Positions 1-11,800 of a DNA stretch of 64,000 bases are shown here, one piece after another. The position numbers and the translations under genes were made by a program. The notes under the pieces were generated by a model. It worked only from the letters and a program-made list of their open reading frames with translations, was not told the DNA's origin and ran no database searches. Positions within the stretch are counted from its first letter, which is position 1; every line of letters begins with the position of its first letter. Source of the DNA: Achatina immaculata (Eukaryota > Mollusca > Gastropoda > Stylommatophora > Achatinidae); the NCBI GenBank assembly GCA_009760885.1, contig CM019718.1, positions 24,367,133 through 24,431,132 on the forward strand. Reading direction: 5' to 3'.

Positions 1-120
1 GTCGCATATTGCAATGGAAGAGTTGTATCAAAGAGATCCCAGTGTCTTTGCATCGCTACATCCAGCATGCGCATGGAGATCCAGGCAGTATATGCGGCAA
101 TCGGGTGGCTGGTTGTTCAG

Positions 121-418
121 GAAATGTCTCATGGTGCTGTTGTGATGATAGTCTCGTGGTGCTGTTGTGATGAGAGTCTCATGGTGTTGTTGTAACGAAA
201 GTCTCATGGTGCTGTTGTGATGAGAGTCTCATGGTGTTGTTGTAACGAAAGTCTCATGGTGCTGTTGTGATGAGAGTCTCGTGGTGCTGTTGTGACGAGA
301 GTCTCATGGTGTTGTTGTGACGAAAGTCTCATGGTGTTGTTGTGACGAGTCTCATGGTGCTGTTGTGACGAGAGTCTCATGGTGTTGTTGTGACAAGAGT
401 CTCATTGCGCTGTTGTGA
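121..418. repeat. 25-bp minisatellite, about 12 copies
   Basis: Tandem copies of a roughly 25-bp unit that starts gtctcatggtg and ends ttgtgacgaga. Copies differ at a few positions (gct/gtt, gtgatg/gtaacg/gtgacg), and one copy near 345 is shortened. No coding role is visible. Confidence 0.9.
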
Positions 419-429
419 CGGACTCACTG

Positions 430-2150
430 AGCATGCTAAGGAAGACTGGGAAGAATTTTCTTCGGAGAGAATGGGTAAGGCTTTTGGGACAGTTTAAAGT
501 GGATAAGGACATCAGACATACTACGGGAGGATGAAGAAAGGGAGTGGATGGACAGTGTGCATATACAGAGACTGATGAAGCTGGAACAAAACAAAGATGC
601 TGGAAGAAAATCTGAAACAAGTGGGCGAAAATGCATAATAAACAACCAGCATCTGACGAAAACCATTAATAGACAGACTTTTCGGTAGAATACGCGGTGG
701 AGCATTATGGGAATGTCTTGAATGCCATGAAGACGGGTTCTGAATTTTGAAATGTGAGCTTAAGAGCGAACAACGGCGAAATAAACCTCATCTATTCTTG
801 TACGTACAAACTTCCAGCAGGTTTTATGACAGATTTTCCGGTGCGTTGAAGGTTATACGCTGAATTATACTAGATATTTTTGGATGTTTCTTCTTGGTTG
901 TTAAAGAATCAGTCTTTTTTTTCATATTTTTAAACAAAGTTTAATAACCCTTTCTTACCGTTTGTTAAAGTTTTAAAGATTTTACAAGTGAGTGTCGGTG
1001 TTCTAGTTCTGTGCTAGAGTTTTCAACCCCTCTCGTCTCATGACAAAGCTAGATTTTACTGCTAATTATATACAGGACAAATTATTCATTCAAGTTAATT
1101 ATCCTTACAGTTGTAAAATTATCTTCCATAAATTCCACACGACAACTGAAATACTCGAATAGTAAAGGGGAAAAAAAAACAACTAAAAAAAGAACAATAT
1201 TATATGCGATCCTTACAAATGCAGATGTACCTGAATTCTACTGCATGTCTCTTATGTTAAAAATGGGATACAAAAGGGTTAAACAAAAATGTTACGGTGT
1301 TATAGAGTACGCTATAAAAACATGAAATATTTCTACCAAAGCTTTCGTGTGGAACAACATAATGAGTCTGTATACAAGGAGTAAGTTAAAATGAATACAT
1401 TTTAGTTTCCTTAATGAGTTCCTGGATACTGGATTTCCCAAAGTCGAAGTGATTTCGCACAACTTAAGGTGCTCGAGTTAGGTATAGGAAACCTGCTGAA
1501 TAGTTATAAAGGTTTATTTTCACTATGAACCACATGAAAGCTTTCCAAGTACCACTGGAGGCACAGATGTGGTACTTGTACCAGTAGTCTTACTTGAGAA
1601 GTTTTCATGTGGCACCGACATGTGCTGTACGAAAATATTTGGGTTACTGGCCGCTCTTCTGAAAATGGATCGATGATCTGGGAGACGGTGTATCTAAGTG
1701 CCAGAAATATTTCTTGAAAAGTCGCCATGTGGTGGTTCCCTTGTAAAATTTATCATCATCGTTATTATCCATGGACCCTGGCCATCACGTTTCTAATTTG
1801 TTTTTTTTTCTTGGCAGTTTCTGTTAGCTCGTAGAGAGATTTTCTGTATATCTTTGCGTCAGTCTTTGTTGTTTAATATTTCTGTCCCCAGTCTCCCTGC
1901 TGTCAACACGTAAATGACCACCATGCTCTTCTTGTTTCTGGGGAAGCCAAGACGGCCATGCCTGGTGCTACAACATCACCTTCCAGGCTGCAGTGCGCGT
2001 GCACCTGACCTCCTATGTGCTTTTATGGCATGATAGGTCTCTCTTTACCTTAGTAAAGCGTGTTTTTTTAACAAATTGTTACTTTGAATATGCAGAAACA
2101 CAAAAGATATTCATGAAATTAGTAAGAAATAGATTCTATGTGTAAAATAT
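430..2150. other. No gene seen; contains one nested hairpin
   Basis: AT-rich non-coding sequence with short homopolymer runs. Short open frames at 436-705 (minus) and 1504-1728 (minus) have no recognisable domain or splice-supported extension. The only structure I can point to is the nested inverted repeat at 1531-1613. Confidence 0.5.
1531..1613. repeat. Nested inverted repeat (hairpin)
   Basis: An inner pair caagtaccac / gtggtacttg is a perfect 10-bp inverted repeat around a short loop. An outer pair ccacatgaaagctt / aagttttcatgtgg matches at 12 of 14 positions. The arrangement resembles the end of a small foldback element. No target duplication or transposase was found with it. Confidence 0.5.
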
Positions 2151-2153
2151 CTA

Positions 2154-2392
2154 TGCTATCCTCTCCCTTTCTCTGTCTCTTTATCTTCTCTTTTTCTCTC
2201 TTTCAAACACACACACACCTTTATCTCCCACTCTCTCATTCTATCCCTCCCTCACTCTTCCCCACTCTCCTTCTCTCAATCTCTGCTTCTCTCACTCTTT
2301 CTCCCACTTTCTATCACTCTTCCATTCTCTCTCCTGGCTCTCTCTCACTCTCCTCCTCTTCCTCTCTCTCTCACTCTCTCTCACTCACTAAT
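2154..2392. repeat. CT-rich low-complexity tract
   Basis: An irregular run of ctct, ctcactc and cttt motifs, pyrimidine-rich on the plus strand. The 109-residue frame through it is Ser/Leu/Phe-rich only because of this composition. Confidence 0.85.
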
Positions 2393-2487
2393 CATACTGC
2401 ACTAAAAAGAAGAAGACGTCATTACATGATTTCAACCTATTTCCACTCAATGACAAATTTTCGTTAAAAGTCAAGTCATCTTCTCTC

Positions 2488-2575
2488 GACTAGGCGGCCT
2501 AGAGGATAGCGTATTATTTTCTCGCTGGCAAGCTGTTGTTAGTCGCAGTTCGAGTCACAATCATTACTCCTATCT
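2488..2575 (+). repeat. tRNA-derived SINE head (decayed)
   Basis: The stretch has an A-box-like segment (tagaggatagcg) followed about 35 bases on by a B-box-like segment (gcagttcgagtc), then pyrimidine-rich sequence. That order and spacing fits a polymerase III promoter in a tRNA-derived SINE. It does not fold as a complete tRNA. Confidence 0.4.
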
Positions 2576-3414
2576 TTCTTTCTCTCAAGTGGAAAGTGCT
2601 TTATACTTCCCGAAACTAACTTATAAACATTCTGCTCTGTCAAATTCCTCCGTGCAAGGGCTCTCGTTTCCTACATGCCAATTTGTTTCAGGTACAGAAA
2701 TCCCAATTGTTAAACTCAAGCAGTCCCGCCCCCCCCCCCCCCTTTCCCTTGGTTTCGCCTGGAGCCAATACAGGTGTTATTTTTCCACGCCATGAAATTA
2801 TGGCCTTTTTTCACGTTTTTACCATTCATTCACAGATCTGGAATAGGAATGGTGGAATTTCAGTAAAGCGGTTAGGAAAAAAATACATGAAATTTTAATC
2901 TCCTATGCCAATCAGGTATTCTGATATTTGGATTTGTCCACAGTTCCATGGTTTTGTTCGGCTGTTTGTGCAAGACATTTTAATGCTTGCTTGCTTTGTC
3001 GACTTCTTTACCTATACTCGTATTTTTACTGTTTTGTATGTTTTGTAACTTTTTTTCTGCATTTTGACTGAGAGTACTAGACCACCGAATGTCAGATATT
3101 AAATATGGCTGCCAGGTTTCACATTTGGTAGCGCCCCTCACGACTTGAACGACATTCTATCAAAGAGAGAACATGATATATTTTTTTTTTGGGTATGTGA
3201 TTTAGTATCTGCTCTTTTCTCTTTCATTTTCCAGCTGGACTTTCATTTCCTCTTCGTATGACACAGTGTCATTGTACTGGGTAGCTTGTTATACATTCTA
3301 TACGGTTTACCAGTTGTTTTCCTATTTGGCATGGAAGGTATGCTATTAGGTTGTTGTTTTTTTTTCACAGAACTATTGTGATCTTGTTGTTCATAAAGTC
3401 CTTTCTGTTTTGAC

Positions 3415-3715
3415 ACTGATAATACCTACTTTATTAACGTAATACTATACTTTCTATTGTCAATGTTGAAGATACCCTACATTCTGTTATTCACGTTGGT
3501 AATACTGTGCTCGTAGATAATACCTACTTTCTGTTGTTAATGCTGGGGATTCCCTACATTCTGTTGTTAACACTGCTTTTGTTACTGTAGTTTTTTTTTA
3601 ACGTTGACAATACCGTAGTTTCTGTGGTTAAAGTTGTTAATACAATACTTCTATTGATGATGTTTTAATGATGTATTTTCTGTTGTTAACGTTGGACACA
3701 ACTTATGGTTTTCAT
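3415..3715. repeat. Degenerate ~31-bp minisatellite, ~10 copies
   Basis: Recurrent blocks of the type (a)ataccctacattctgttgtt followed by aacgttgg, with heavy divergence between copies. It appears to be an old tandem array. The flanks 2590-3414 and 3716-3970 are AT-rich with no gene seen. Confidence 0.6.
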
Positions 3716-3973
3716 ATTTTATGCTTTGACGTTAAATACCTTGAGGAAAAAAAACAGCTTTGTTCTGTCGTATTTTTGTTATTAAAATATAATGAACTAG
3801 TTTAGAAGTTTCCCTTTAATTGATATCTGAATTTGTACGTGAAAGTCTTCATTTGTAAGTGCCTTCTATTTTTTTAAAGAATCAATTATAACGTTTTCTT
3901 TTTTTTTTTAATAACGCTACACTCTTTCGCTACAAGTGCCACGATAACTGAATGTGGAAGTCCTCCAACTTCA

Positions 3974-4242
3974 CATGCTGTGCTGACTGCTGACTGCTGT
4001 GCTGACTGATGACAGATGACTGCTGTGCTGACTGGTGACTGCTGTGCTGACTGCTCTGCTGACTGCTATGCTGACTGCTATGCTGACTTATGACTGCTGT
4101 GCTGACTGCTGAGCTGACTGCTGTGATGACTGCTGACTGATGTGCTGACTGATGACTGCTGCGCTGACTGATGACTGCTGTGCTGACTGGTGACTGCTGT
4201 GCTGACTGCTGCGCTGACTGCTGACTGCTGTGCTGACTGCTG
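3974..4242. repeat. gctgact-type tandem array
   Basis: Dense repeats built from tgctgactgctg, tgctgactgatgac and tgctgactggtgac. The basic word is gctgact, and higher units of about 18-20 bp alternate. Confidence 0.9.
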
Positions 4243-5513
4243 TTAAATCAGTGTAATCAAAAACTCAGTGTCGTGTATCCTGTCAGCCTATTTTGTTGAT
4301 GTTCCCCAGCGCGCTGCGTGTAAAGCTGTCTCTACTGCTCTTTTAAAAAACACACACTTCCACATACGCACAACCACACATATACCCACACATTAGTCCG
4401 GACCTGTAAACTGTTTAGCCCCAGTGGTTATCAACTTGTGATCTGCGGATGCGTTGTCCAGCTGATATTAAATGCCATCTAACGAACAGAAGCAGTTAAA
4501 GGTTCATGGTATTGCGATGGCGGACCGCTACTTCTATTTCACTGAAAAAGATGTTCTCTGATATAAAAAGATGGAGAACCTTCAGGGATTCATCCCATGT
4601 AAGACTGTCCTGTAATTTCTCTGTCTTTCCTCTCGTCTCCTGTATTGATTTTTCTCCCTCGGAGCTAATAATATTAAAACATTGAAGCAGACACAGCTGT
4701 AGACGATCAATGCTCTCTGGGATTAGTTTCTCGCGTAACATTGCATTATTGTGTAAGTAGAAAATAGGACTGTACTATCCTGACCTACAAACCATGTCGT
4801 AAAAGACAGCTGGTACGATATTGCAGCAATGATTGTTATTATAACATCTAGGAGAGGGAAAAAAGTCATTCAAGTCCTTTCTGTCAAGTTCTGAATCAAT
4901 TTTATTTTAAAAAGAACTGAAAGGTTCTGAAAGGATAAGATTAATAAGGAATAACAAATAAAGGGCCACAAATTGAAGACAAACATGATCGTACTTAAAG
5001 CAATGCCTGAAGAAAATCAGTGTCAGCATTTTGAAGAAAAGCTGGCCAGAACATTCATAAAACTGGTTAGAGAGTTTCTAGGAATTGTTTCTTTTGAGAA
5101 TTTTGTCTAAAAAAAAAAAAAGTTGCTACAGACTTCAAAAATATGGTTTGGGGTAGAAATGTACCGCTTTTCACTTTATTTAGACTCTAACTAAATATCG
5201 TACTGAGCGTTATTTCGGAAAATCTACCAACACTACCAGTGCTGTTTCTGAATCACAGACTTTTAAAGATCTGGAATTTTAACGGTCAAAAGTTTCAGAA
5301 TCCAGTCTCCTCTTAACTCCAGATGAAGTGTATCATATCAGAGTTCATGTGCTCATCTTCATTTTCTCTGAAATTTCATTCTTGCTTTCTATGCCTCCAG
5401 CGCTAATGGTGATCTCAAAATATCTTTTTCAAATGTGGAGTAAAATACATTGACCTGGTCGAAGTACCTGAGAGTGATGTTAACAAATACTCCCTTCACA
5501 TCGCCATCAACGT
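4243..5513. other. No gene seen
   Basis: A short ca-rich stretch (about 4350-4390) is followed by AT-rich sequence. A minus-strand frame at 4496-4741 looks protein-like in composition, but it has no recognised motif and no clear splice sites, so I do not call it. Confidence 0.45.
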
Positions 5514-5840
5514 CGGCATCATCATCATCATCATCAAGTGCTTGCTGACAGGCATTCGCAGGCAGTCTTCTCGGGGAAATCTCTGCCCTTGATGTGCTCC
5601 GTCAGTTCAGTTGGTGACTTCTTGTAATCCTGTAACGTTAGGCCGTTCCTGGCTTTCTCTCCGGGTCTTTCCCTATCTCTCTTTCCTTTTATCTGGCCTT
5701 TTAAAGACACTTCCCCTCCCCCTTAATATTTTATGCCAGATGAATGTTGATTGTCGCTTTCTTATGGTTTTAACTAGTTTCCTTACTTCAGTTGGTTTTG
5801 TTAAAAAGTTCCCTGCCCACCTCAACACTATGGGACCATG
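5514..5840 (-). pseudogene. LINE family A 3' end, decayed
   Basis: On the minus strand a (gat)n tail on the far side is preceded by sequence translating to TELTEHIKGRDFPEKTACEC. This aligns with the C-terminal end of the better-preserved LINE copy at 45,702-46,369. Several frameshifts lie further upstream. It is a 5'-truncated, long-dead non-LTR retrotransposon end in which only the region after the reverse transcriptase is represented. Confidence 0.65.
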
Positions 5841-6183
5841 TTGAGCTCTACCTGCACAGCCACAATGAAAGCTTTACCTGCTACAGAGAACGACATGGTG
5901 AGATGGAATACAGTCCTGTTTGATAGTTACTTTTAGCTGAAACCACGCGGCTTGCAGTTTCTGAAAACTAAGAGATCTGATCATTTGTTCTTGCGTCAAG
6001 TAATCGTTGCGCTGAAAATAAGTGATAATAGTTGACTATTTTTTTTTAATTTCTCGACGAATACATTCATGGCAGATTATTTTTACGTCCCAGGCAAGGC
6101 TAGATAACCTGTGTTAACTGTAACCCATCCAAGGTCAGTACTCCATTCTTCTGTGGTCTGATCCCGAGGGACTGCCTAGCTGG

Positions 6184-6203
6184 CCTATTACTAGCACTCT
6201 CTC

Positions 6204-6234
<31 letters not shown>

Positions 6235-6236
6235 TG
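6184..6236. repeat. (CT)n microsatellite
   Basis: A near-pure ct dinucleotide run with single interruptions. Flanking sequence at 5841-6183 and 6237-6821 shows no gene; it includes an (ac)n tract near 6736-6750. Confidence 0.9.
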
Positions 6237-6821
6237 AATATACCAGAAGGCGTGGAAACACTATAAGCTAGTCTTAAGATAGCATCTTCAGATCATGACC
6301 TAAATTTATCCCGACCTGTTTCCAGTGATCATCATAGAAGAAACGAGGCAGTGCTTCTGTTTCACCTGCTGTCCGCGGGCCATTCATCATCATCGCTCAC
6401 GGAGTGGGATGACAATTTAAATAATTATACATCCATGTAGGCATCCAATGGATCAAATTATAATCATCAAACTCAAGAAGGCTGTGATGAATTTATAGAT
6501 GATAAGGATACACACGAGTCCACAGTGAAAGAGATAAAAGCAATCATCCAACTAACAGCAAAAGTTCTGAGTCTTATCATTTCACAAACAACAAAACTCA
6601 GGCACAATCACATGAAAGAAGGTCTAGATTCAACCACTGAAGCCAGGGTTTGCCTGCGCCGGTTAGTAGCGACTGCTCCAGGCAAGTGATCATTAATTCA
6701 TCACCCCCACAAGTATCACACACCACCTCCTCCCACACACACACACACATTCCCACCCCTTTTTCTTTTTTTTTTACATCTGTCCCTCAGCACCCAGCAA
6801 CAGACACTGGAGAAAACCGGC

Positions 6822-7287
6822 ATTTACTCTGTAACTGACAGGCGTCACAGACGGGCTGAACTTAGGGCACTTACTCTGTAACTGACAGGCTTCACAGACG
6901 GGGTGAGCTTAGGGCACTTACTCTGTAACTGACAGGCGTCACAGACGGGCAGAGCTTAGGGCACTTACTCTGTAACTGACAGGCGTCACAGACGGGCTGA
7001 GCTTAGGGCACTTACTCTGTAACTGATAGGCGTCACAGACGGGCTGAGCTTAGGGCACTTGCTCTGTAACTGATAGGCGTCACAGACGGGCTGAGCTTAG
7101 GGCACTTGCTCTGTAACTGACAGGCGTCACAGACGGGCTGAGCTTAGGGCATTTACTCTGTAACTGACAGGCGTCACAGACGGGCTGAGCTTAGGGCACT
7201 TGCTCTGCAACTGATAGGCGTCACAGACGGGTGAGCTTAGGGCACTTGCTCTGCAACTGACAGGCTTCACAGACAGGCTCAGCCTAG
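6822..7287. repeat. 47-bp minisatellite, about 10 copies
   Basis: The unit runs from ttactctgtaactgacagg through gtcacagacgggctgagc to ttagggcac. Copies vary at ttact/ttgct and gcgtc/gcttc, and one copy near 7230 lacks two bases. Confidence 0.9.
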
Positions 7288-9394
7288 GGCTGAAAAATAA
7301 GATGTTAAAAGTCTAGGCTACTCTGAGATTTGGTCACCCGCTCGGTCTGACCGGCGCGCCAAACTGGAGGCAGTCCTCGTCCAGCAGCCTCACAAAATAA
7401 CACACGCTACAACAAGTGCCACGAGTTTCCTCGTTACTTTAGGTTCAAAAACTAAATCTAGCCATTTTCTCGCTGGCGTTCACAGAGTAGCAGGACCCTC
7501 TATCACGTGGCACGAACAGTTTATCTCACATTTACGTCACGAAGAAAGGACGTTTCGCATTGAAAGATTGCTCCCTCAACACATTTTTGGCGCCCAATTT
7601 TCAGACTCAAAGAGAAACGTAATAAAAAAAAACCGAAAACCTGTTTCTCTGATTGTTACTGTCTTGCCCCGAAATCTTGCACAAGAAACCCTGGCCATTT
7701 TGAATTATTTTCGTTCCAGTTGCTGTGAGATTATTATTATTATTATCATTATTGTTCTTGTTCTTCTTATTATTGTCGTGATATGGTTCGCATTAAAAAA
7801 TCATAAACACGCTCCTTGCTGTTTAAAATAACCAGATATTCATTTATGATAAATTATAAACTAAGTCGAATAGTAAACATCGCAGTATGTGGTAGTATCA
7901 CACATTCACAGGATTTGCGTAACAAAGTCTTTAGCACTGATAGCACAGCTTCTGTTTCTGATGCTTCCGCCATGATCTCGTACAAGGGCTGATGTACGTC
8001 ACGTGCACGGGAATGAATTTTAAGTGAGTGTTTAGCTTTCCCTTAAAACACTTACAAATAGGTGTGCAGTATATGTAGCGTGTGGATGAGTCGTTGGGAC
8101 AGAGGCTACAATCACGTCTCATTAATTAACACAGGAATTAGAGAAGGGAACTACGGAGTCATAGAAATGTCCCAGCTCATTTCACAGTTCGATTTCGCAT
8201 CCTTTTTCTCAGCCTGTGAACAACCCCTCCTACCCTTATGAAACCCTGTACCTTTTCAATATGTAAACGTGTTTTGTAAAGCAGTGCTGACTAATAACGT
8301 AAAGCTGAAACAGGGGATCAGCATCTTGTTAACGGAATCCAGTACCACAGAAAACCAGCAATTCTTTTATATTTAGCTAGGCTGAGAAGCGAACCAAAAC
8401 TTTTTTACTATAACTGCCAGGAGAGGTAAACCAGGGTCTTGGCCAGTTTTTCTTCATCGGCCCTTACAACTGCTCAGTTCCCTTCAACGCAGTCATTTCG
8501 GTTCGAAGAGGAAGCGTAATTACTTTACAATCTGAGCAGTTCACTCTAAACGCTAAAGAAGTTTATTTGTTCTGTTTTTAGTATGAATTTCCTAAGCAAC
8601 TACTAAAAAAACTCTTGATTCTGACTGGATAAATACGAGACATTTCCTGCAAGACGTAAAATACGTTCCCGGCGGTGCTAAACATTACATCAATGACTGT
8701 AATTAACTGATCGCACGCCTTCACGCGTTATTTCACGTATTCTTCTAAAGTTACTGTCTCGTATCCTTCCATTGAAAAAAATTTCCCATTAAAGTAATTA
8801 AACATTATTTGGTCGTTTCGGTTCATGAACAGCGAACTGAAACTATCAAAAGACTAGGCACTCGTTTTCAGAAAGCAGAATTTTGCAAACATCTTTTCTG
8901 GGGTATTTAGTTTTGCTAAATTTACTATTCATCGCCATCACCCTGTTCCCTACCCCCCAGGTAAAGTTGACTGTCATTTGTTTTCATAGTGGACCCGGCC
9001 ATATTGAATCCAGTCTGGTTTTTTTTATGTTGTCCACCAATCTTTATCGCTATCGTTATCGATCTCTTTCTCTTTTTGCTTCCAATTTTCTCATTAATAT
9101 GATTTTAATTACTGTATTATGTTTCTGATATGATGAAATGTTTTAGCTATCTGGTTCTTCTGCTGTCAATTATTTTATTTTCTAATACTTAAATTAAGCT
9201 TTTAAAACTACGATCTAACAAATGTGTCTGTTGGTAATGGGTCTTTAAAAAAATGGCTCTTTCTCTGATCCCAATGAAACTGTTGCTCTTTGCAAACGTT
9301 GTCGTGGTGATATTTACCAAATGTATCAGACAAGAAGCAGGTCACAGCGACCTGCCGAAAGACCCATAGTGGAGCTAATGAACTAATTTTTCTG
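7288..9394. other. No gene seen; contains an (ATT)n tract
   Basis: Non-coding by inspection. An att/attg microsatellite lies at about 7723-7776. Open frames at 7568-7831 and 8883-9128 follow low-complexity sequence and have no recognisable domain. Confidence 0.5.
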
Positions 9395-9520
9395 TGGGCT
9401 CAGCAGTCACGACGAGGACGGCTAGCTCCACCGCTTTACCCAGACCAAAGAAGCATTATCTCTTGCGAGAAGAAGCACCACAGGGAGGCCTGACAGGGTC
9501 TTGACCATGCCACTGATCTA
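9395..9520 (+). repeat. Dispersed repeat family F, decayed copy
   Basis: The words ggctcagcag, gctccaccgctttaccc, and then agcaccacagggaggcc with acagggtcttgacca, occur in the same order as in the other F copies at 51,535 (plus) and 50,600 (minus). Similarity is weak and by eye. Confidence 0.35.
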
Positions 9521-10067
9521 GCACAAGCATCTTTGCTCTTAACACTATTATCTGAAATTCAGTTACCATTTCTTCATATAGTTAATTATAGTTCGAAGTG
9601 TATTCCTAACAGTCCACTAAATCTAACGTACTACAGCACTGGTTCCAGAAGTGGGTGGGTACCGCTCCCTGGGTGTGCTAGGAAGCCCCGGGAGGGGGCG
9701 GGGGTCGATGAGGGAAAAATGAACGGTAGGGGACATCAGAACCAGCTGAGGAATATTTGTGGAGTGTGGGCACGCTAGGGATGTGGCTTGGGAGGCAAAT
9801 GGGTCATATCCTGAAAATGTTTGGAAACCAGTGGGCTGCAGTAGCTGCAGTAAAACATTCCCTGAGAACCGTTCTGTACGTTTGGCCAGGTTTCAAACCT
9901 GCTGTGAGTGAGCTATATAAGAACTGCTCCACGGAGCACAGCAAATTAAATATTCATCACGTCCTTTTTCTTTCTCAGTGCTGGCAATTTTGCGTTATCC
10001 GGGGCTGAGAGAAAGAAAGAAATTGTCTACGATTTTTCCAAATCTAACCAGATAACACTGTGCTCTA

Positions 10068-10240
10068 TCACTTTACTGTGCTGTATCACTTTAATGTGCT
10101 GTGTCACTTTACTGTGCAAACGCCTCGTTGTTTCTTGTTTGTAAATAAAATAAATGATTTCCTTTGTCTCTTGTATATACATCATTTTCGTTTGTCTGTT
10201 GTTTTTTTAAAATTCTTTCTACGTGAATAATTTGAAAAGT
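10068..10240. repeat. Short 20-bp tandem repeat plus LINE E scrap
   Basis: Three copies of a roughly 20-bp unit (gtgctgtatcactttact) lie at 10,068-10,120. They are followed from about 10,150 by sequence matching 11,250-11,330 (tttcctttgtctcttgta, then ttctttctacgtgaata). That second block therefore looks like a further fragment of LINE family E or a segment linked to it. Confidence 0.45.
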
Positions 10241-10267
10241 GTTCACAAAGATTTAGCCACAGGTGTA

Positions 10268-10925
10268 TGGTGCAGTTATACAAAACAAAATAAGGTTTTA
10301 TAACAGACTTCTTAACGAATTTCAGTATATAAGGAACCGGCAGACAGTAGCATATCAGTTTTGTTCGATTTAGACAATAGATAAGTACGAAAGAAGTAGA
10401 CGGATGTACATGATTCTGTTTTACAAAACAAAACAAAACAAAACAAAAAAAAAGATAGAAACAGTCAGTAAAATAGGCAGGACAAGAATGACAGAAAACA
10501 AGATAAGCACATACAAATGAAAAACACACAACAATCCAATATTTCGGTAAAACCCTTTTTCGGTGATCAGGCACAAAAACAACAGAATAGATAAAAACAC
10601 GAAAAAAAAAAGAAAAATATAAATTTAGCACATCTTGGTCTCCTCCTAGTAAGAAAGACGAGCACAAAATGTCGGTGGTCCGTGGAAAAAAATGGCTTCT
10701 GCCGAAATATTGGATTGTTGTATGTTATTCATTTATATGTGCTTATCTTGTTTTCTGCCATTCTTGTTTCTGCCCAATTTACACACGCGTTCTATCTTTT
10801 TGTAAAACTAAACCGTACACCTCCATTTACTTTAATTACTAGAGCCAGTTTAACTGTAGTCGTCATTTCTCTTATCTCTCGCTATGATATAAGAAAAGAT
10901 ACCAATAAAACCTATATTGTGCTAT
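10268..10925. repeat. Long inverted repeat (foldback hairpin)
   Basis: Two arms, about 10,268-10,562 and 10,686-10,925, are reverse complements of one another at roughly 80 percent by eye, with a spacer of about 120 bp. Both arms share words such as ccgaaatattggattgttg and gtgcttatcttgttttctg. Translation therefore gives mirror-image open frames on opposite strands (10,182-10,667 minus and 10,682-10,927 plus), which are not genes. It could be a foldback transposon, an inverted duplication, or a source of long double-stranded RNA if transcribed. Confidence 0.75.
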
Positions 10926-11074
10926 AATCAAATGCAGATGATGAGTGCAGTTTTTTATGTTCATTTGGATTCTAGATTTTCTTCTAAATGAGTCAGACCG
11001 ATGTGAACGTTCCGAGATTGAAACAGAGAAGATCAGAGAGAAAAACAAGAGAGATGTACATTAATATTTCTTCT

Positions 11075-11350
11075 TCTTCTTCTACTTCTTCTTCAGCTTT
11101 CCATGCCATTTAGGCTCATTGCTGCAGATAAAATTTACCTCCATTTCTTCCATTTCCTAATCTTCTCCCTCAAGTTGGTGACACCAATTTCCTTTATATC
11201 CTCTTTTATGTTGTCTCTCCATCTGTGCTTTGGTCAACTTCTCGGTCTTGTTTCCTTTGTCTCTTGTAAATTTATTATTTTCGTTTTCTGTTCTCTTCCA
11301 TTCTTTCTACATGAATATTTAGAAAAATGAATTGTGCTCATTAATTTCTG
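11075..11350 (-). pseudogene. LINE family E 3' end
   Basis: On the minus strand the sequence runs into gcagcaatgagcctaaatgg and then a (gaa)n tail. The same 3' end occurs at 22,564-22,640 (plus) and 44,141-44,200 (minus). It is a 5'-truncated non-LTR retrotransposon copy with only a broken C-terminal tail. Confidence 0.7.
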
Positions 11351-11644
11351 CAGAAGAAACTACGCTTGGCTTCCGCTGAGTTTACTATTCACAGAAGAAT
11401 GAAAAAAAAGTTCTGTCTTTATGGTTTCTTTGTAATTTACGAGCTCATTATGTTCCATCAGTTAAATATTTCACACAAGTTATGTGAGCAGAGTAGATGA
11501 TGTGCTACAGTGACGACAAGGGCTATCAAGGCTGATGAACCACAGTTTATCAAGAACCTGCTTGTGGTTCCACGCCACCACTTCACCAGTGGCAAAGAAG
11601 TGTGACGTTTTTACTCGGCAGTATAGCAGTATGTATCTCCGCGC

Positions 11645-11800
11645 TATGGTGCGAGATGGCAAAGCTGATTAATGCGCTGTTCTTTCGTGTTTAGACGACT
11701 GCTCGTCCTATCGGAGTCCGTGGTTCAAGTCTCAGGTAGTCATTTTTCTTTCTCTGACCAAACAATACTGTGTTCTGTTGCTTTGTCATCATCTACTACG
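11645..11800 (+). repeat. tRNA-derived SINE
   Basis: An A-box-like stretch (gatggcaaagctgatta) is followed by a B box (gtggttcaagtctcagg). The region ttctttcgtg..ttagacgactgct is shared with the minus-strand copy at 34,440-34,605, which shows they are two copies of one SINE family. Confidence 0.65.

Noticed and set aside
2138..2467. 109-residue plus-strand frame
   Set aside because: Low-complexity CT tract.
10182..10927. 161- and 81-residue hydrophobic frames as genes
   Set aside because: They are mirror images of one another within an inverted repeat, with no start context or domain.
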